A stretch of DNA of 64,000 nucleotides. Origin: Glutamicibacter sp. JL.03c (GTDB lineage: Bacteria; Actinomycetota; Actinomycetes; Actinomycetales; Micrococcaceae). Under the pieces are notes generated by a model. The model made no database searches, was not told where the DNA came from, and saw nothing but the letters and a program-made list of their open reading frames with translations. The translations under genes were made by a program, and so were the position numbers. The DNA is taken from the NCBI RefSeq assembly GCF_025854375.1, contig NZ_CP107575.1, forward strand, positions 1,302,001 to 1,366,000, read 5' to 3'. The first letter of the stretch is position 1. Each line of letters begins with the position of its first letter. Shown one piece after another: positions 1 through 10,116 of this stretch.

Positions 1-772
1 GGCATCACTGCCATACGCCAATGCGATTACCCGTGCAGTAACCGCCGTCTCGTCCCAGGCCGATGTTGAACACCCACTGACCACCGAGCCGGCGCAGGTA
101 CGCCGTGCCGCGGTCCTGGTGATGACTTCGGACCGAGGACTTGCCGGGTCCTACTCCGCCAGCGTTCTAAAGCAGGCAGAGCACCTCGTGGAACTCCTGC
201 GTGAAGAAGGCAAAGAAGTTAAGACCTACCTGGTCGGCCGCAAGGCACAGGCTTACTTTGATTTCCGTTCACGCGAGTACGCAAGAGTGTGGACCGGGGA
301 AACTGATTCTCCGCGTTTCGAAACCGCACACGAGCTGCGCGACGTCCTCCTAGAGGACTTCAACACCGATTTCGAAGAGGGTGGCGTCGAAGAAATTCAC
401 GTCGTTTACACCCAGTTCAAGTCGATGGTCACGCAGGAACCGACGGTCATCCGTCTGTTGCCGTTGGAGGTTGTCGAGGATGAATCCGAGACTCCAACCG
501 ACGAGCTGTTGCCACTGTACGAGTTTGAGCCATCGGCGGAAGAAGTGCTTGACGCACTGCTTCCTCGGTACATCGAGTCTCGACTGTTCAACTGCCAGCT
601 GCAGTCCGCAGCCTCCGAGCTTGCTGCACGCCAGCGGGCAATGAAGGCCGCAGGCGACAACGCAGGCGAACTGATCAAGAAGTACACACGATTGCTTAAC
701 AATGCCCGTCAGGCTGAAATCACCCAGGAGCTTTCGGAAATCATCGCCGGCGCGGACGCGCTGAACAGCTAA
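1..772 (+). CDS. atpG: ATP synthase F1 gamma subunit, 5'-truncated by the window
   Basis: Central rotor shaft of the F1 sector, coupling proton flow to the catalytic beta subunits. The reading frame is already open at base 2, so the true start lies upstream. The visible part has the family's SDRGLAGSY motif near position 125 and ends with a long helix carrying [19 protein letters not shown], the C-terminal coiled-coil helix that sits inside the alpha3beta3 ring. atpD follows 36 bases after the stop, as in the standard atpIBEFHAGDC operon. No frameshift or odd feature is seen in the visible part. Confidence 0.96.
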   Translation, partial: ASLPYANAITRAVTAVSSQADVEHPLTTEPAQVRRAAVLVMTSDRGLAGSYSASVLKQAEHLVELLREEGKEVKTYLVGRKAQAYFDFRSREYARVWTGETDSPRFETAHELRDVLLEDFNTDFEEGGVEEIHVVYTQFKSMVTQEPTVIRLLPLEVVEDESETPTDELLPLYEFEPSAEEVLDALLPRYIESRLFNCQLQSAASELAARQRAMKAAGDNAGELIKKYTRLLNNARQAEITQELSEIIAGADALNS

Positions 773-2257
<1,485 letters not shown>

Positions 2258-2259
2258 CC

Positions 2260-2529
2260 ATGGCCGAACTTCAGGTCGAAATCGTCGCGGCCGACCACTT
2301 CGTGTGGTCGGGCGCTGCGAAGCTGGTCAAAGCTCGCTCGGTAGACGGCGAGATCGGAGTTCTGCCCGGTCACGTTCCGATGCTGTCGGTGCTTGCCGCT
2401 GGGGATCTGGAAATCGAACCGGTTTCCGAGTCCCGCTTCTCGGTTCAGGTCGACGGGGGATTCTTCTCCGTCGAGTCGGACCGCGTGGTGATCGTTGCTG
2501 ACAACGCTGTGCTTGGTACCGCAGCGTAG
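2260..2529 (+). CDS. atpC: ATP synthase F1 epsilon subunit, short form
   Basis: Subunit of the central stalk that joins gamma to the c-ring. At 89 aa it contains only the N-terminal beta-sandwich, with the conserved segment around GEIGVLPGHVPML at residues 29-41. The C-terminal two-helix domain present in roughly 130-aa homologues, which inhibits ATP hydrolysis in many bacteria, is absent. The stop is clean and DUF2550 follows directly, so this is a naturally short form and not a frameshift. Short epsilon subunits are common in this group of actinobacteria. Confidence 0.93.
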   Translation: MAELQVEIVAADHFVWSGAAKLVKARSVDGEIGVLPGHVPMLSVLAAGDLEIEPVSESRFSVQVDGGFFSVESDRVVIVADNAVLGTAA

Positions 2530-2537
2530 GCGATGAA

Positions 2538-2966
2538 TTGTTTGGGATAACCGCACCAGTTCTCATTGCGCTGCTGATACTGATCGGCATCGCCATGTTC
2601 TTTGGTGCCATGGCCGTGCGTCGCATTCAATTGCGGCGCACGCTGGGCACCTTCGATGCCTCCATCCGGACTCCGCAGGGGAAATGGATGATGGTCATTG
2701 GCCGTTATGGGCCGGGACATGTAGATCTGTTGCGGTTTTTCTCTGTTTCACCGGTGCCGCGTTTCCAGCTCTCTCGCAGAGGCCTGGATATCACCGGTAC
2801 CCGTCGTGCCACAGATGATGAAGCCTCGCGGATTCCGCCAGGTTTCATCGTGGTGATGCTGACCCGGAACGGGGAAGAATTGCTGCTGGCCATGGACTAT
2901 CGTGACTACACCGGTTTTTCTGCTTGGCTTGAAGCCGGGCCGATTGCCGGAAGCTGGCAGATCTAG
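2538..2966 (+). CDS. DUF2550 family single-span membrane protein
   Basis: A 142-aa protein of unknown function that sits directly after atpC in many actinobacteria. It has one N-terminal transmembrane helix (about residues 5-25), a basic RRIQLRR stop-transfer segment, and a cytoplasmic domain with the GKWMMVIGRYGPGHVDLLRFFSV-type core. The start is TTG at 2538, since the nearby ATG at 2533 runs into a stop after four codons. It lies nine bases after atpC and is followed by a strong terminator, so it is the last gene of the atp operon. A role in the atp complex is only suggested by position. Confidence 0.85.
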   Translation: MFGITAPVLIALLILIGIAMFFGAMAVRRIQLRRTLGTFDASIRTPQGKWMMVIGRYGPGHVDLLRFFSVSPVPRFQLSRRGLDITGTRRATDDEASRIPPGFIVVMLTRNGEELLLAMDYRDYTGFSAWLEAGPIAGSWQI

Positions 2967-2975
2967 AATTGCATA

Positions 2976-3013
2976 CGAAGAGCCGCCGTTACCTGCGTAA
3001 CGGCGGCTCTTCG
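2976..3013 (+). terminator. Terminator of the atp operon
   Basis: Perfect 17-bp inverted repeat (arms 2976-2992 and 2997-3013) with a CTGC loop, starting ten bases after the DUF2550 stop. There is no long U-tract, only TCGTCGCTTCC. Confidence 0.75.
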
Positions 3014-3696
3014 TCGCTTCCGGGCAATTTTGCGCAGCGATGTCGCGAATTTGCCCCTCGGCGATCACCCAGGCACCCGCAGGATCATGCAGTTGACATG
3101 CGTACACGGAGAAGATTCGGTATCCGGCGGCACCGGGGGCTGGCAGGGAAAACTCCGGCAATTGCTGGCCGCCGGCAAGGACCTGGCCTGCCTGGCCAGA
3201 GGGCAATCCGGCGATGTGGTACCTGGCGCCACAGCAGTATATGCCGGCTGAACGCAGCTTGGTCCCTGTGAAGCCGTCCGGAACGTGCCCTGGGACGACG
3301 TCATTGAGCTGTCCTTCCATCCGCAGCTCGTAGCCGGAGTGCCGGATTCTGGTTTCATCGATCTCGGTCTCCAGCCATCTCGGGCAGCCGGGTGAAGCCG
3401 AAGACGCCGAAGGTTCTGCGCCGGCCGATTCGAGCCACGACGGGCCTGCGGAGGACGCTGCGGAACGCTCCAGCGCCCAGGCTCTGGCAGGCCGATTGCC
3501 AGAGCCGGCAACGAAGCAACGGGACGTACCGGGATACAGGCGGCAACGGACGAAGTCTGGAACAGCTGCTGCGCGATGTTCTGGAAGGCGAGAGGGCGCG
3601 TGGGCTGGACCGGCTACGGCGATCGGGATTGGGCAGGACGGAAGAATGCCAGCTTCTGGCCGCGCTGGACAGCGGTGGCACACTGACAGAGAAGGA
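3014..3696. other. 683-bp region without a convincing gene; possible decayed coding sequence
   Basis: This stretch lies between the atp terminator and the 3' end of nagA. Base composition is codon-like: at about 3030-3390 the middle codon position is clearly poorer in G+C than the other two, but both strands fit that phase. On the plus strand a frame from 3030 reads through an internal TGA at 3249 and continues to a stop near 3390. On the minus strand the same codon phase stays open across the whole interval, but it has no credible start, runs into DUF2550, and resembles no family I know. I see no RNA gene. A decayed gene is possible, but I cannot name it. Confidence 0.35.
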
Positions 3697-4905
3697 TTAC
3701 AGGAATTCGCCCTTGCGGATGGTTTGCACCAGCTGCAGTTCCTCGTCAAGCACCAGGGCATCCGCGGCAAATCCGTAATGCAAGGAACCGACTTCGTCGG
3801 CCAAGCCGATGAGCGATGCCGGCACGCTCGTGGACGAACTGACTGCCTGTACCAGCGGAACCCCCGCGGCCACGGCCTGCTGCAGAACCTGCAGGAGCGT
3901 GGACGTGCCACCGGCCAGGGAATTGTCGCTCGCCAAGCGCGCCTGGGCATCTGTCACATTGACCTGTTGAGGACCCAGCGCATATTGGCCGTCGGCAAGC
4001 CCTGTCGCGGCCATCGAGTCGCTCACCAGCAGCACGTTGTCGGCACCGACCAGACGGTAAACCATGCGAACGGTATCGGGGGACAGGTGCACCCCATCGG
4101 AGATCAATTCCACGAACGCATTGCGGTTGGCGGCTTCCTCCAGGCAGGCCGCCACCGGTCCGGGCTCGCGATGATGCAACGGCGGCATGCCGTTGAACAG
4201 GTGTGTGACGGTTGGACGCTCGGTAAACCCATCCACGCCCGCGCTGCGCAGCTCTTCGCGGGCGTAGCGCAACGAGTCTGCGGTGACTTCCGCGGAAGCG
4301 TTGGTATGGCCCAGGGACGGGATGACGCCGTGGGAGACCAGCTGCTCGATGAGCTCCTCGCTGCCCTCCAGCTCCGGAGCATAGGTCATGGTGCGCAACT
4401 GCCCGCGGCTGGCCGAGACAAGCTCGGTGACGAAGTCCGGATCAGGGCTCTGCAGGAAGCGGGAGTCCTGGGCGCCGCAGCGTGCCTCCGACAGGAACGG
4501 GCCTTCGGCGTGGATGCCCGCGATGCCCCCGGATTCTGCGAACTCGGCGAGCAGCTCCGCGGCGACGACCATCGAGCTCGGCTCGGCGGTGACCAGCGAG
4601 GCAAGCAGCGTTGTGGTTCCCGAACGGTGCAGGAACTCCAGCGCATCGGTGATGCCGGCATGATCAGGCGAAGAAAAATCCGCACCCAGGGCACCGTGGC
4701 AGTGCAGGTCGACAAGGCCGGGAATGATGGTGGCTCCGCCGGCCAGTTCACGAACCTCATAGTCGGCTGCGTCGGGGAGGGTGGCAAAGTCGTCCTTGTT
4801 GCCAGCGAAGCTGATGCGATCACCATCGACGGCAAGTACGCCATCGGTGACCTTCAGTCCATCGGAAATCAGGGTGGCGAAAAGGGCATAACGCGTCGAT
4901 GTCAT
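3697..4905 (-). CDS. nagA: N-acetylglucosamine-6-phosphate deacetylase
   Basis: Converts GlcNAc-6-phosphate to glucosamine-6-phosphate and acetate in amino-sugar catabolism and cell-wall recycling. It is a 402-aa amidohydrolase TIM barrel. Metal and substrate residues are visible: DLHCHG (His68, His70), AEGPF (Glu134), GHTNA (His200), THLFNGM (His235) and the catalytic Asp in LVSDSMAATG (Asp296). It is monocistronic here, with no nagB or PTS gene beside it. A TAAGCT box (4912-4917) lies 6 nt before the ATG, suggesting a leaderless transcript. Confidence 0.95.
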   Translation of the reverse strand: MTSTRYALFATLISDGLKVTDGVLAVDGDRISFAGNKDDFATLPDAADYEVRELAGGATIIPGLVDLHCHGALGADFSSPDHAGITDALEFLHRSGTTTLLASLVTAEPSSMVVAAELLAEFAESGGIAGIHAEGPFLSEARCGAQDSRFLQSPDPDFVTELVSASRGQLRTMTYAPELEGSEELIEQLVSHGVIPSLGHTNASAEVTADSLRYAREELRSAGVDGFTERPTVTHLFNGMPPLHHREPGPVAACLEEAANRNAFVELISDGVHLSPDTVRMVYRLVGADNVLLVSDSMAATGLADGQYALGPQQVNVTDAQARLASDNSLAGGTSTLLQVLQQAVAAGVPLVQAVSSSTSVPASLIGLADEVGSLHYGFAADALVLDEELQLVQTIRKGEFL

Positions 4906-4911
4906 ATTCCC

Positions 4912-4917
4912 AGCTTA
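4912..4917 (-). promoter_or_regulatory. -10-like box, probable leaderless start of nagA
   Basis: On the minus strand TAAGCT is followed by GGGAAT and then the nagA ATG. The 6-nt gap puts the expected transcription start at or next to the start codon. Confidence 0.45.
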
Positions 4918-4983
4918 GAAGACAGAACGCCCTGCGTCACCGAACACGCGAAAATGATCTTGTTGAGCTGCGAGGCCATTGGT

Positions 4984-5706
4984 CTAATCGACTGGCCCGG
5001 GGTCAGCGGCTAGTTGGCGCAAGGTGTGAATCGCACCGGAGGACTGGCCCGGGTCCTGATGTGTTGTGCGCACTTGGTTGACCGCTTGGCGTCCCTCGGA
5101 AACATTGCCGAACGTCTGTTTCAGGGCCCGGTAGGCCTTGCGGAACATCCGGTAGAGCAGGAATCCGATAGCGGTGGCTGCGATGCCGAGCAACGCGGCA
5201 AGCACCGGAAGAAGCACGGCGGCGAGAACGAGTATCAGTGCGCCGAAATCCTCGATCAGGCTTCGGGCCCATTGGGTGAAAGGTTCTGGGACCACATTGC
5301 TGGCCGCAGTCACGGATGACTTGCCCAGGCTCACAAAGAGCGCCGATCCGGCTCCTAGCAACCCGGTGAACACGGCTACCTCAACGCTGGAATTGGCACC
5401 GAGCCCCACGCCCACGAGGGCTCCGAAGACCGGGCGCAGCCACACCGAGACGGTTTCCATGGACAGATTGATGAACGGGATCTTATCCAGGCCCGCCTCG
5501 CCAATGGAAAGCACCGTGCAGATCGCCAGAACCCAGGGATTGGTGATGGACTCGGGAATCTGATCAGCCGTGGACGCAAGCCACTGCGGAGCGGTATCGG
5601 GGATCAGCAGTCCGGCAAGGCCCAATGCAAGGACCGTGAAATAAGGGCGCAGGCCCGCGGCGGAACCGCTGCCAATGGCCATGAGCGAAGCTGTCAGCGG
5701 ATCCAA
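4984..5706 (-). CDS. DUF4126 family integral membrane protein
   Basis: A 240-aa protein of unknown function. The N-terminal GSGSAAGLRPYFTVLALGL segment and the internally repeated glycine-rich helices are typical of DUF4126. About six hydrophobic segments occur before residue 185, and the C-terminal ~50 residues are hydrophilic and probably cytoplasmic. The start is a TTG at 5706, supported by a strong AGGAGG four bases upstream. It is separated from nagA by about 80 bases and may be transcribed alone. No catalytic motif is evident. Confidence 0.8.
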   Translation of the reverse strand: MDPLTASLMAIGSGSAAGLRPYFTVLALGLAGLLIPDTAPQWLASTADQIPESITNPWVLAICTVLSIGEAGLDKIPFINLSMETVSVWLRPVFGALVGVGLGANSSVEVAVFTGLLGAGSALFVSLGKSSVTAASNVVPEPFTQWARSLIEDFGALILVLAAVLLPVLAALLGIAATAIGFLLYRMFRKAYRALKQTFGNVSEGRQAVNQVRTTHQDPGQSSGAIHTLRQLAADPGPVD

Positions 5707-5807
5707 TGTTCCTCCTGAGCGGGACTGCTGGTTCCGTTAGGCACCAGAGATGCAGGTATCGGTGCTGAACAGATTAGCAGTGAAGTGCTCGCAGGTGGAT
5801 GCCAGGG

Positions 5808-6503
5808 CTAGAAGAGGCGCCCAGCGGAGTCATCGACACCGCGCATCGCGTCATAATCCAAAGTGAGGCAGCGGATTCCGCGATCCTCGGCCAAGGTGCG
5901 GGCCTGCGGCTTGATCTGCTGCGCGGCAAAGATTCCGGTAACCGGCTTCAGCAACGGATCGCGGTTGAGCAGATCGAGGTAGCGGGTCAGCTGTTCGACA
6001 CCATCGATGTCCCCGCGGCGCTTGAGCTCCACCGCGACGGTGGCGCCCTTGGCATCGCGGGCCAGGATATCCACTGGGCCGATCGCGGTCATGTATTCGC
6101 GGCGAATCAGCTTGTGCCCGTCGCCGAGCAATTCGATCTGTTCGGCCAGCAGTCGCTGGAGGTCGGCTTCGACGCCGTCCTTGATCAGGCCCGGATCGGT
6201 CCCAAGGATATGGGCCGAGTCGTGTTCGAAGCTGTGGAAGTTGATCGTGAGCTTGTCATCGGTCTTGGCGCTGGCCACCGTCCAGGTGGAAATAGCGCCC
6301 AGTGCCGTGGCATCCTCGTCTGGAGTTCCCTCATGAAGGGTCAGCGGCGGGTTCATCCAGTTCAGCGGCTTGTAGCTGCCGCCGTCGGAGTGGATGAGGA
6401 CCGAGCCATCGGCCTTGACCATGACCAGGCGAGTCGCCAACGGAAGGTGGGCTCGAAGACGGCCCTCGTAATCTACTGAACACTTTGCAACCACTAAACG
6501 CAC
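5808..6503 (-). CDS. nucS: Endonuclease NucS, non-canonical mismatch repair
   Basis: Mismatch-specific endonuclease that makes double-strand breaks at G-T, G-G and T-T mismatches in actinobacteria lacking MutS/MutL. It binds the beta clamp. The 231-aa protein shows the N-terminal DNA-binding part ([18 protein letters not shown]) and the C-terminal RecB-like nuclease core: [18 protein letters not shown] with Glu and Lys catalytic residues, [25 protein letters not shown]. It ends in ...GRLF, which fits the usual clamp-interacting C-terminus. I chose the GTG at 6503 because TAAAGT lies exactly 7 nt upstream and most homologues start with (M/V)RLV. An in-frame GTG at 6512 would add three residues. 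Confidence 0.95.
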   Translation of the reverse strand: MRLVVAKCSVDYEGRLRAHLPLATRLVMVKADGSVLIHSDGGSYKPLNWMNPPLTLHEGTPDEDATALGAISTWTVASAKTDDKLTINFHSFEHDSAHILGTDPGLIKDGVEADLQRLLAEQIELLGDGHKLIRREYMTAIGPVDILARDAKGATVAVELKRRGDIDGVEQLTRYLDLLNRDPLLKPVTGIFAAQQIKPQARTLAEDRGIRCLTLDYDAMRGVDDSAGRLF

Positions 6504-6510
6504 CTCACAC

Positions 6511-6516
6511 ACTTTA
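6511..6516 (-). promoter_or_regulatory. -10-like box, probable leaderless start of nucS
   Basis: Minus-strand TAAAGT, then seven bases, then the GTG at 6503. No Shine-Dalgarno sequence is visible for either candidate start. Confidence 0.45.
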
Positions 6517-6550
6517 CTAGCTGGTTGCGTGATGCGCGGGGAGATACGGC

Positions 6551-6913
6551 ATGATTAACGACATGCCACGTTCAAACCGCCCGCGCCGTTCGAAGAATTC
6601 CCGCCCCCGCAAGGCGCCGAATCATGACGAAGAATCAGAGTATGAAGCCGGTGATGACGACTGGTTGCAGCGAGCCCGCTTCGGCGTGGTGCGGCTGCAG
6701 GATGCACCCGATGGGCAGTGGCATGTGCGCAGAATCGCCCCGCTTAACGCCAATAAGGCCTACACCTGCCCGGGCTGCAATCGGCCGATCGGCGTCGGGG
6801 TAGGGCACGTTGTGGCATGGCGGGCCGATCACTGGTCCGGCGATGATGCAGCTGCGTCGGCACGACGCCATTGGCACCCGCACTGCTGGGACACCCGTTC
6901 CTACCGCTATTAG
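6551..6913 (+). CDS. Small conserved protein with putative zinc ligands
   Basis: A 120-aa protein of unknown function, divergent from nucS. The N-terminal 35 residues are basic and then acidic and probably disordered ([12 protein letters not shown] followed by [12 protein letters not shown]). The C-terminal half has a CPGC pair near residues 75-78 and a HWHPHCW cluster near 107-113, a plausible C2HC or HNH-like metal site. The start at 6551 has GGGGAGA at a good distance. A second ATG at 6563 is possible. The type occurs widely beside nucS-region genes in actinobacteria, usually as a hypothetical protein, and I infer only metal or nucleic-acid binding. Confidence 0.75.
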   Translation: MINDMPRSNRPRRSKNSRPRKAPNHDEESEYEAGDDDWLQRARFGVVRLQDAPDGQWHVRRIAPLNANKAYTCPGCNRPIGVGVGHVVAWRADHWSGDDAAASARRHWHPHCWDTRSYRY

Positions 6914-6920
6914 GAGCTAG

Positions 6921-8249
6921 CTAGCGGCGGTCTTGGCGCGCGATGAACACTTCGCGCAGCAGGATCATGGCGCTGGCCGCGACCGGGATCGCCATCAAGG
7001 CGCCGGTGACTCCGGCCAGGGTGCCGCCGGCAATCACGGAGATCACCGCCACGGCCCCGGGCACCGCCACCGCACGGCGCATGATGCGCGGAGAGACGAA
7101 GTAGGCCTCGACCTGCAGGTAGCCGAAATAGCAGATGGCGTAGACCAGGGCGGTCTGCCATCCCAACGACAAGGTCACCAAGGTGACGAGGATTCCGGCA
7201 ATTACTCCGCCAACCAGCGGAATGAACGCCAGCATCGCGACCAGGAGCGTCAGCAGCGCGGTGAATGGAACACCGAGAATGGTCATGAGCAGCAAGGCAA
7301 CGAGCGAGTTCAAAATCGCCACGGTCGCCTGGCCCATCACGTAGTTGCCCACCGAACGGGTAATGCGTTCGGCTAGCTCAGTGACTCGCTCGCGCTTGGA
7401 GCGCGGTGCCAGGCGAATAGAGAATCCCATCATGCCGGGCAACGAGGCCAGGAAGTAGATGGCAAGGACCAGGACGATCAGCACACCGAACATCGACTGG
7501 GCCACGGTTTGGGAGACGCCCAAAACGCCGCCAAAGACATTGGTCACCGCACCGGAATCCCCGAAGAATCGATTCACTTCGGTGGTCACGCGCTCGGACA
7601 GGGCATACTGCTGATCGATTTCCAAGACCCACTCGCTGTTCAGGAAATCAGCCACGATATCCGGAGCTCGGGTAATGAAGGTGGTGATCTGGTTCACCAG
7701 CGTAGGAATGATCAGCGCCATGAAGCCGCCAAAGACCGCCAACATGCCAACCATCGTGGCGACCACTGCCAGCGGTCGGGACAGTCCGCGGCGCATCAGG
7801 AACCGGACCACCGGATCCAGGCCGAGCGCAATGAACAACGCGATGGCAATCCAGGTCAGCAGCGAACCCACGTTGGTCAGGACGTAGTAGCCTCCCAGCG
7901 CCAGCCCGACACCGATGGTGGCCAAGAAGCCCATGGAAATGGGATGCAAGGCAGGGAAGGGGTCGAAGGTTTCTTCTGAATGGTGCTCTGGTTCCTCGCC
8001 GAGGGCTGCGGTGCGTGCTGGAGTGCTGAACAATTTGGCCACGCTGGCGCCCAGCCGCTGCGTCCACGAACCATGCTCAGCGAGCCTCTGGTTATCGGCT
8101 GGAACCTCCGCGCCCGGGGTGCTTTCCGGGGAATTCACAGCTTCAGAGGTGCCTGGATGAGAGGAGGAAGCGGGCGCGCCAGCACGGTCCTCGGGATCAT
8201 GAGGATCGTGGTGCTGCCGCTGTTGATCTGGCTCCATGGCACTGAGCAT
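6921..8249 (-). CDS. AI-2E family (TqsA/PerM-like) transporter
   Basis: A 442-aa integral membrane protein of the AI-2E transporter superfamily, whose members export or exchange small molecules. Substrate cannot be assigned from sequence. The first ~95 residues are hydrophilic and rich in His, Asp and Pro. About seven to eight transmembrane helices follow, with the family's GLDPVVRFLMRRGLSR segment and the C-terminal IPLVGGVIAGI and GYLQVEAYFVSPRIM motifs. The gene converges on the small zinc-ligand gene, with only seven bases between stops. A second ATG four codons in (8237) is possible. Confidence 0.88.
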   Translation of the reverse strand: MLSAMEPDQQRQHHDPHDPEDRAGAPASSSHPGTSEAVNSPESTPGAEVPADNQRLAEHGSWTQRLGASVAKLFSTPARTAALGEEPEHHSEETFDPFPALHPISMGFLATIGVGLALGGYYVLTNVGSLLTWIAIALFIALGLDPVVRFLMRRGLSRPLAVVATMVGMLAVFGGFMALIIPTLVNQITTFITRAPDIVADFLNSEWVLEIDQQYALSERVTTEVNRFFGDSGAVTNVFGGVLGVSQTVAQSMFGVLIVLVLAIYFLASLPGMMGFSIRLAPRSKRERVTELAERITRSVGNYVMGQATVAILNSLVALLLMTILGVPFTALLTLLVAMLAFIPLVGGVIAGILVTLVTLSLGWQTALVYAICYFGYLQVEAYFVSPRIMRRAVAVPGAVAVISVIAGGTLAGVTGALMAIPVAASAMILLREVFIARQDRR

Positions 8250-8398
8250 ATCGCGGGTTTGTGTTGAAATCGTGTTTCAAGACATTGAATGAAAAGGCCA
8301 ATGAGCCACTTCACAGCGGGAGAACGGAACCATGTTCGCGCCGAACTCGTTAGACTTGGGAATGAACTGCAGTAAGACGTAGGCGAATAGGTGAACTC

Positions 8399-10111
8399 GT
8401 GCGAAAAGTAATCTCCGTGATCGCGATGCTACTGGGGGCTGCGGCCCTCGTGGTCGGCATCGGACAGAAGACCTTTTGGGCCCCGCCCGAAACGGTCACC
8501 GCTTCGATGCCGCAACTGGAAGGCGAGGCTCCGCTGACGTTGATCGAGTCCTCGGTCAATGATCCTAAGCTTGACCCGGTAGAACTGGTCATCAAGGGCA
8601 AGGGTGAATTCACGGCGTCCCTGGGCCGCAGCTATGACGTTGATGCCTGGGTCGGCAAGGCCGCCCATGTTTCGGTCACCGGTATTGATACCGAAAACCA
8701 CCAGATGCTTGCCGAACTGGACAAGGGCGAGGCACAGGTGCCCAACCCAGCTGGCGACGACATCTTCTTCGATTCGCAAAGCGCCGATGGCACCATGACC
8801 TACCGCTGGACTGCTCCGGATTCCGGCGACTGGTCGCTGCTGCTGGCTGCCGGTGGAAAAGATGCCGCACCAGTGGATATCTCCGTCACCTACGCCAATG
8901 ATGATGCCATGCCATTTGCCCTGCCACTGATCATCGCCGGCGCTCTGCTGCTGGTCTTCGGCTTGGCTCTGCTGGTGATGCGTCCTGGCAAGCCGAAGAA
9001 TGGCACCAATACCCAGCACTCGGTTGCCGCGGCAGCCGTTGTTGCTCTGGCCCTGTCGGGAGTCAACCTGCCGATGCAGCCGCAGGACGATGCCAGCGCT
9101 TCGCCTTCGGAGTCCGCGGCTAAATCCGACGAGGCCAGCCAGAGCCCTTCCTCCTCAGCACCTGCCGAAGAGTCCGCTTCGGCTTCTGCTTCGGAAAGCG
9201 CAAAGGAACCGACCGCGTTCCCTGTGCTCACCGAGGAGCAGTTGAAGAATGTCCTGGCTGACGTTCAAAAGCAGGTTGGCGACGCGGATGAGAAGAACGA
9301 TGACAAGGCCTTGGACGCTCGCGCAGCTGGTGCTTTCAAGTACCTGCGCGGCAAGCGCTACGACATGCTCAAGGACGAGTTCAAGGTGGATAAGCCTCTG
9401 GCCCTGAACACGCAGGTTTTGCGTTCGGCCGCGGTGCCCAACACCAGTGAAGCCAAATTCCCTCGAGTCATTTCCGTGGTCACTGCCAAGGACAACGACG
9501 CGAACACCCTGCCGCAGGCTATGACCTTGGTGCAGAAGAGCGCTCGCGATAATTACAAGGTTGTTTTCGCTGGCCAGATGCTGCCGAATTCCTCCTTCCC
9601 GGGCATTGCCGTGGGGGATCCAGCAACCAAGCAGCTGGATGCCAATGCCAAGGATCTGCAGATGACCCCGGAGAAGGCTCTGGAAGCCCTGGGCGATGTG
9701 CTGACCAACGAGGACTCGAAGCAGAAGGACAAGTTCGCTGAGTCCGAGTTCATCAAGGCCATCCACGCCGCGCAGAAGTCCGAGTCCGACAACGCCGATG
9801 AAGCCAAGGTGAGCTACAAGCGCACCGTGACCAAGGGCGATACCTACGTCGTATCCACGCCTGATGGCGGAGCCATCGTCGCGGGGAAGCTGAATAACAA
9901 GGCCTTGTTCGAGCGCACCGAAAATGCTGATCCGCTCAAGAGCAGCGATAAGTTGACCGAGCAGCTGTTGGGTTCCAGCTCTTCGAATGGCAATGTGGAA
10001 AGCACCTACGCTGAACCAGTGATGTTCTACATCCCTGCTGACGGATCCGAAGACAAGATCCAGTTGATTTCCGCTGACCAAGTCCTGCTCGACGTGAAGG
10101 AAGTTGACTAG
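8399..10111 (+). CDS. Large membrane-anchored protein with Ser/Glu-rich extracytoplasmic linker
   Basis: A 570-aa protein of unknown function. Visible layout: a transmembrane helix at residues 4-22; an exported beta-rich domain (about 30-165, with WVGKAAHVSVTG and DSGDWSLLLAAGG); a second helix at 172-194; a hydrophobic stretch near 208-222; a low-complexity Ser/Ala/Glu/Pro linker (about 230-270); and a large C-terminal soluble domain (about 275-570) that starts with TEEQLKNVLADVQKQV. The GTG start at 8399 gives a good signal-anchor N-terminus. The next gene starts five bases after its stop. Similar proteins are found in Micrococcaceae, but I cannot assign a role. Confidence 0.75.
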   Translation: MRKVISVIAMLLGAAALVVGIGQKTFWAPPETVTASMPQLEGEAPLTLIESSVNDPKLDPVELVIKGKGEFTASLGRSYDVDAWVGKAAHVSVTGIDTENHQMLAELDKGEAQVPNPAGDDIFFDSQSADGTMTYRWTAPDSGDWSLLLAAGGKDAAPVDISVTYANDDAMPFALPLIIAGALLLVFGLALLVMRPGKPKNGTNTQHSVAAAAVVALALSGVNLPMQPQDDASASPSESAAKSDEASQSPSSSAPAEESASASASESAKEPTAFPVLTEEQLKNVLADVQKQVGDADEKNDDKALDARAAGAFKYLRGKRYDMLKDEFKVDKPLALNTQVLRSAAVPNTSEAKFPRVISVVTAKDNDANTLPQAMTLVQKSARDNYKVVFAGQMLPNSSFPGIAVGDPATKQLDANAKDLQMTPEKALEALGDVLTNEDSKQKDKFAESEFIKAIHAAQKSESDNADEAKVSYKRTVTKGDTYVVSTPDGGAIVAGKLNNKALFERTENADPLKSSDKLTEQLLGSSSSNGNVESTYAEPVMFYIPADGSEDKIQLISADQVLLDVKEVD

Positions 10112-10116
10112 TAACT

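Noticed and set aside
2748-3950. 400-codon minus-strand open frame across DUF2550, the terminator and nagA
   Set aside because: It crosses two real genes and a terminator. Only the middle part is open to debate, and that is listed as an orphan region.
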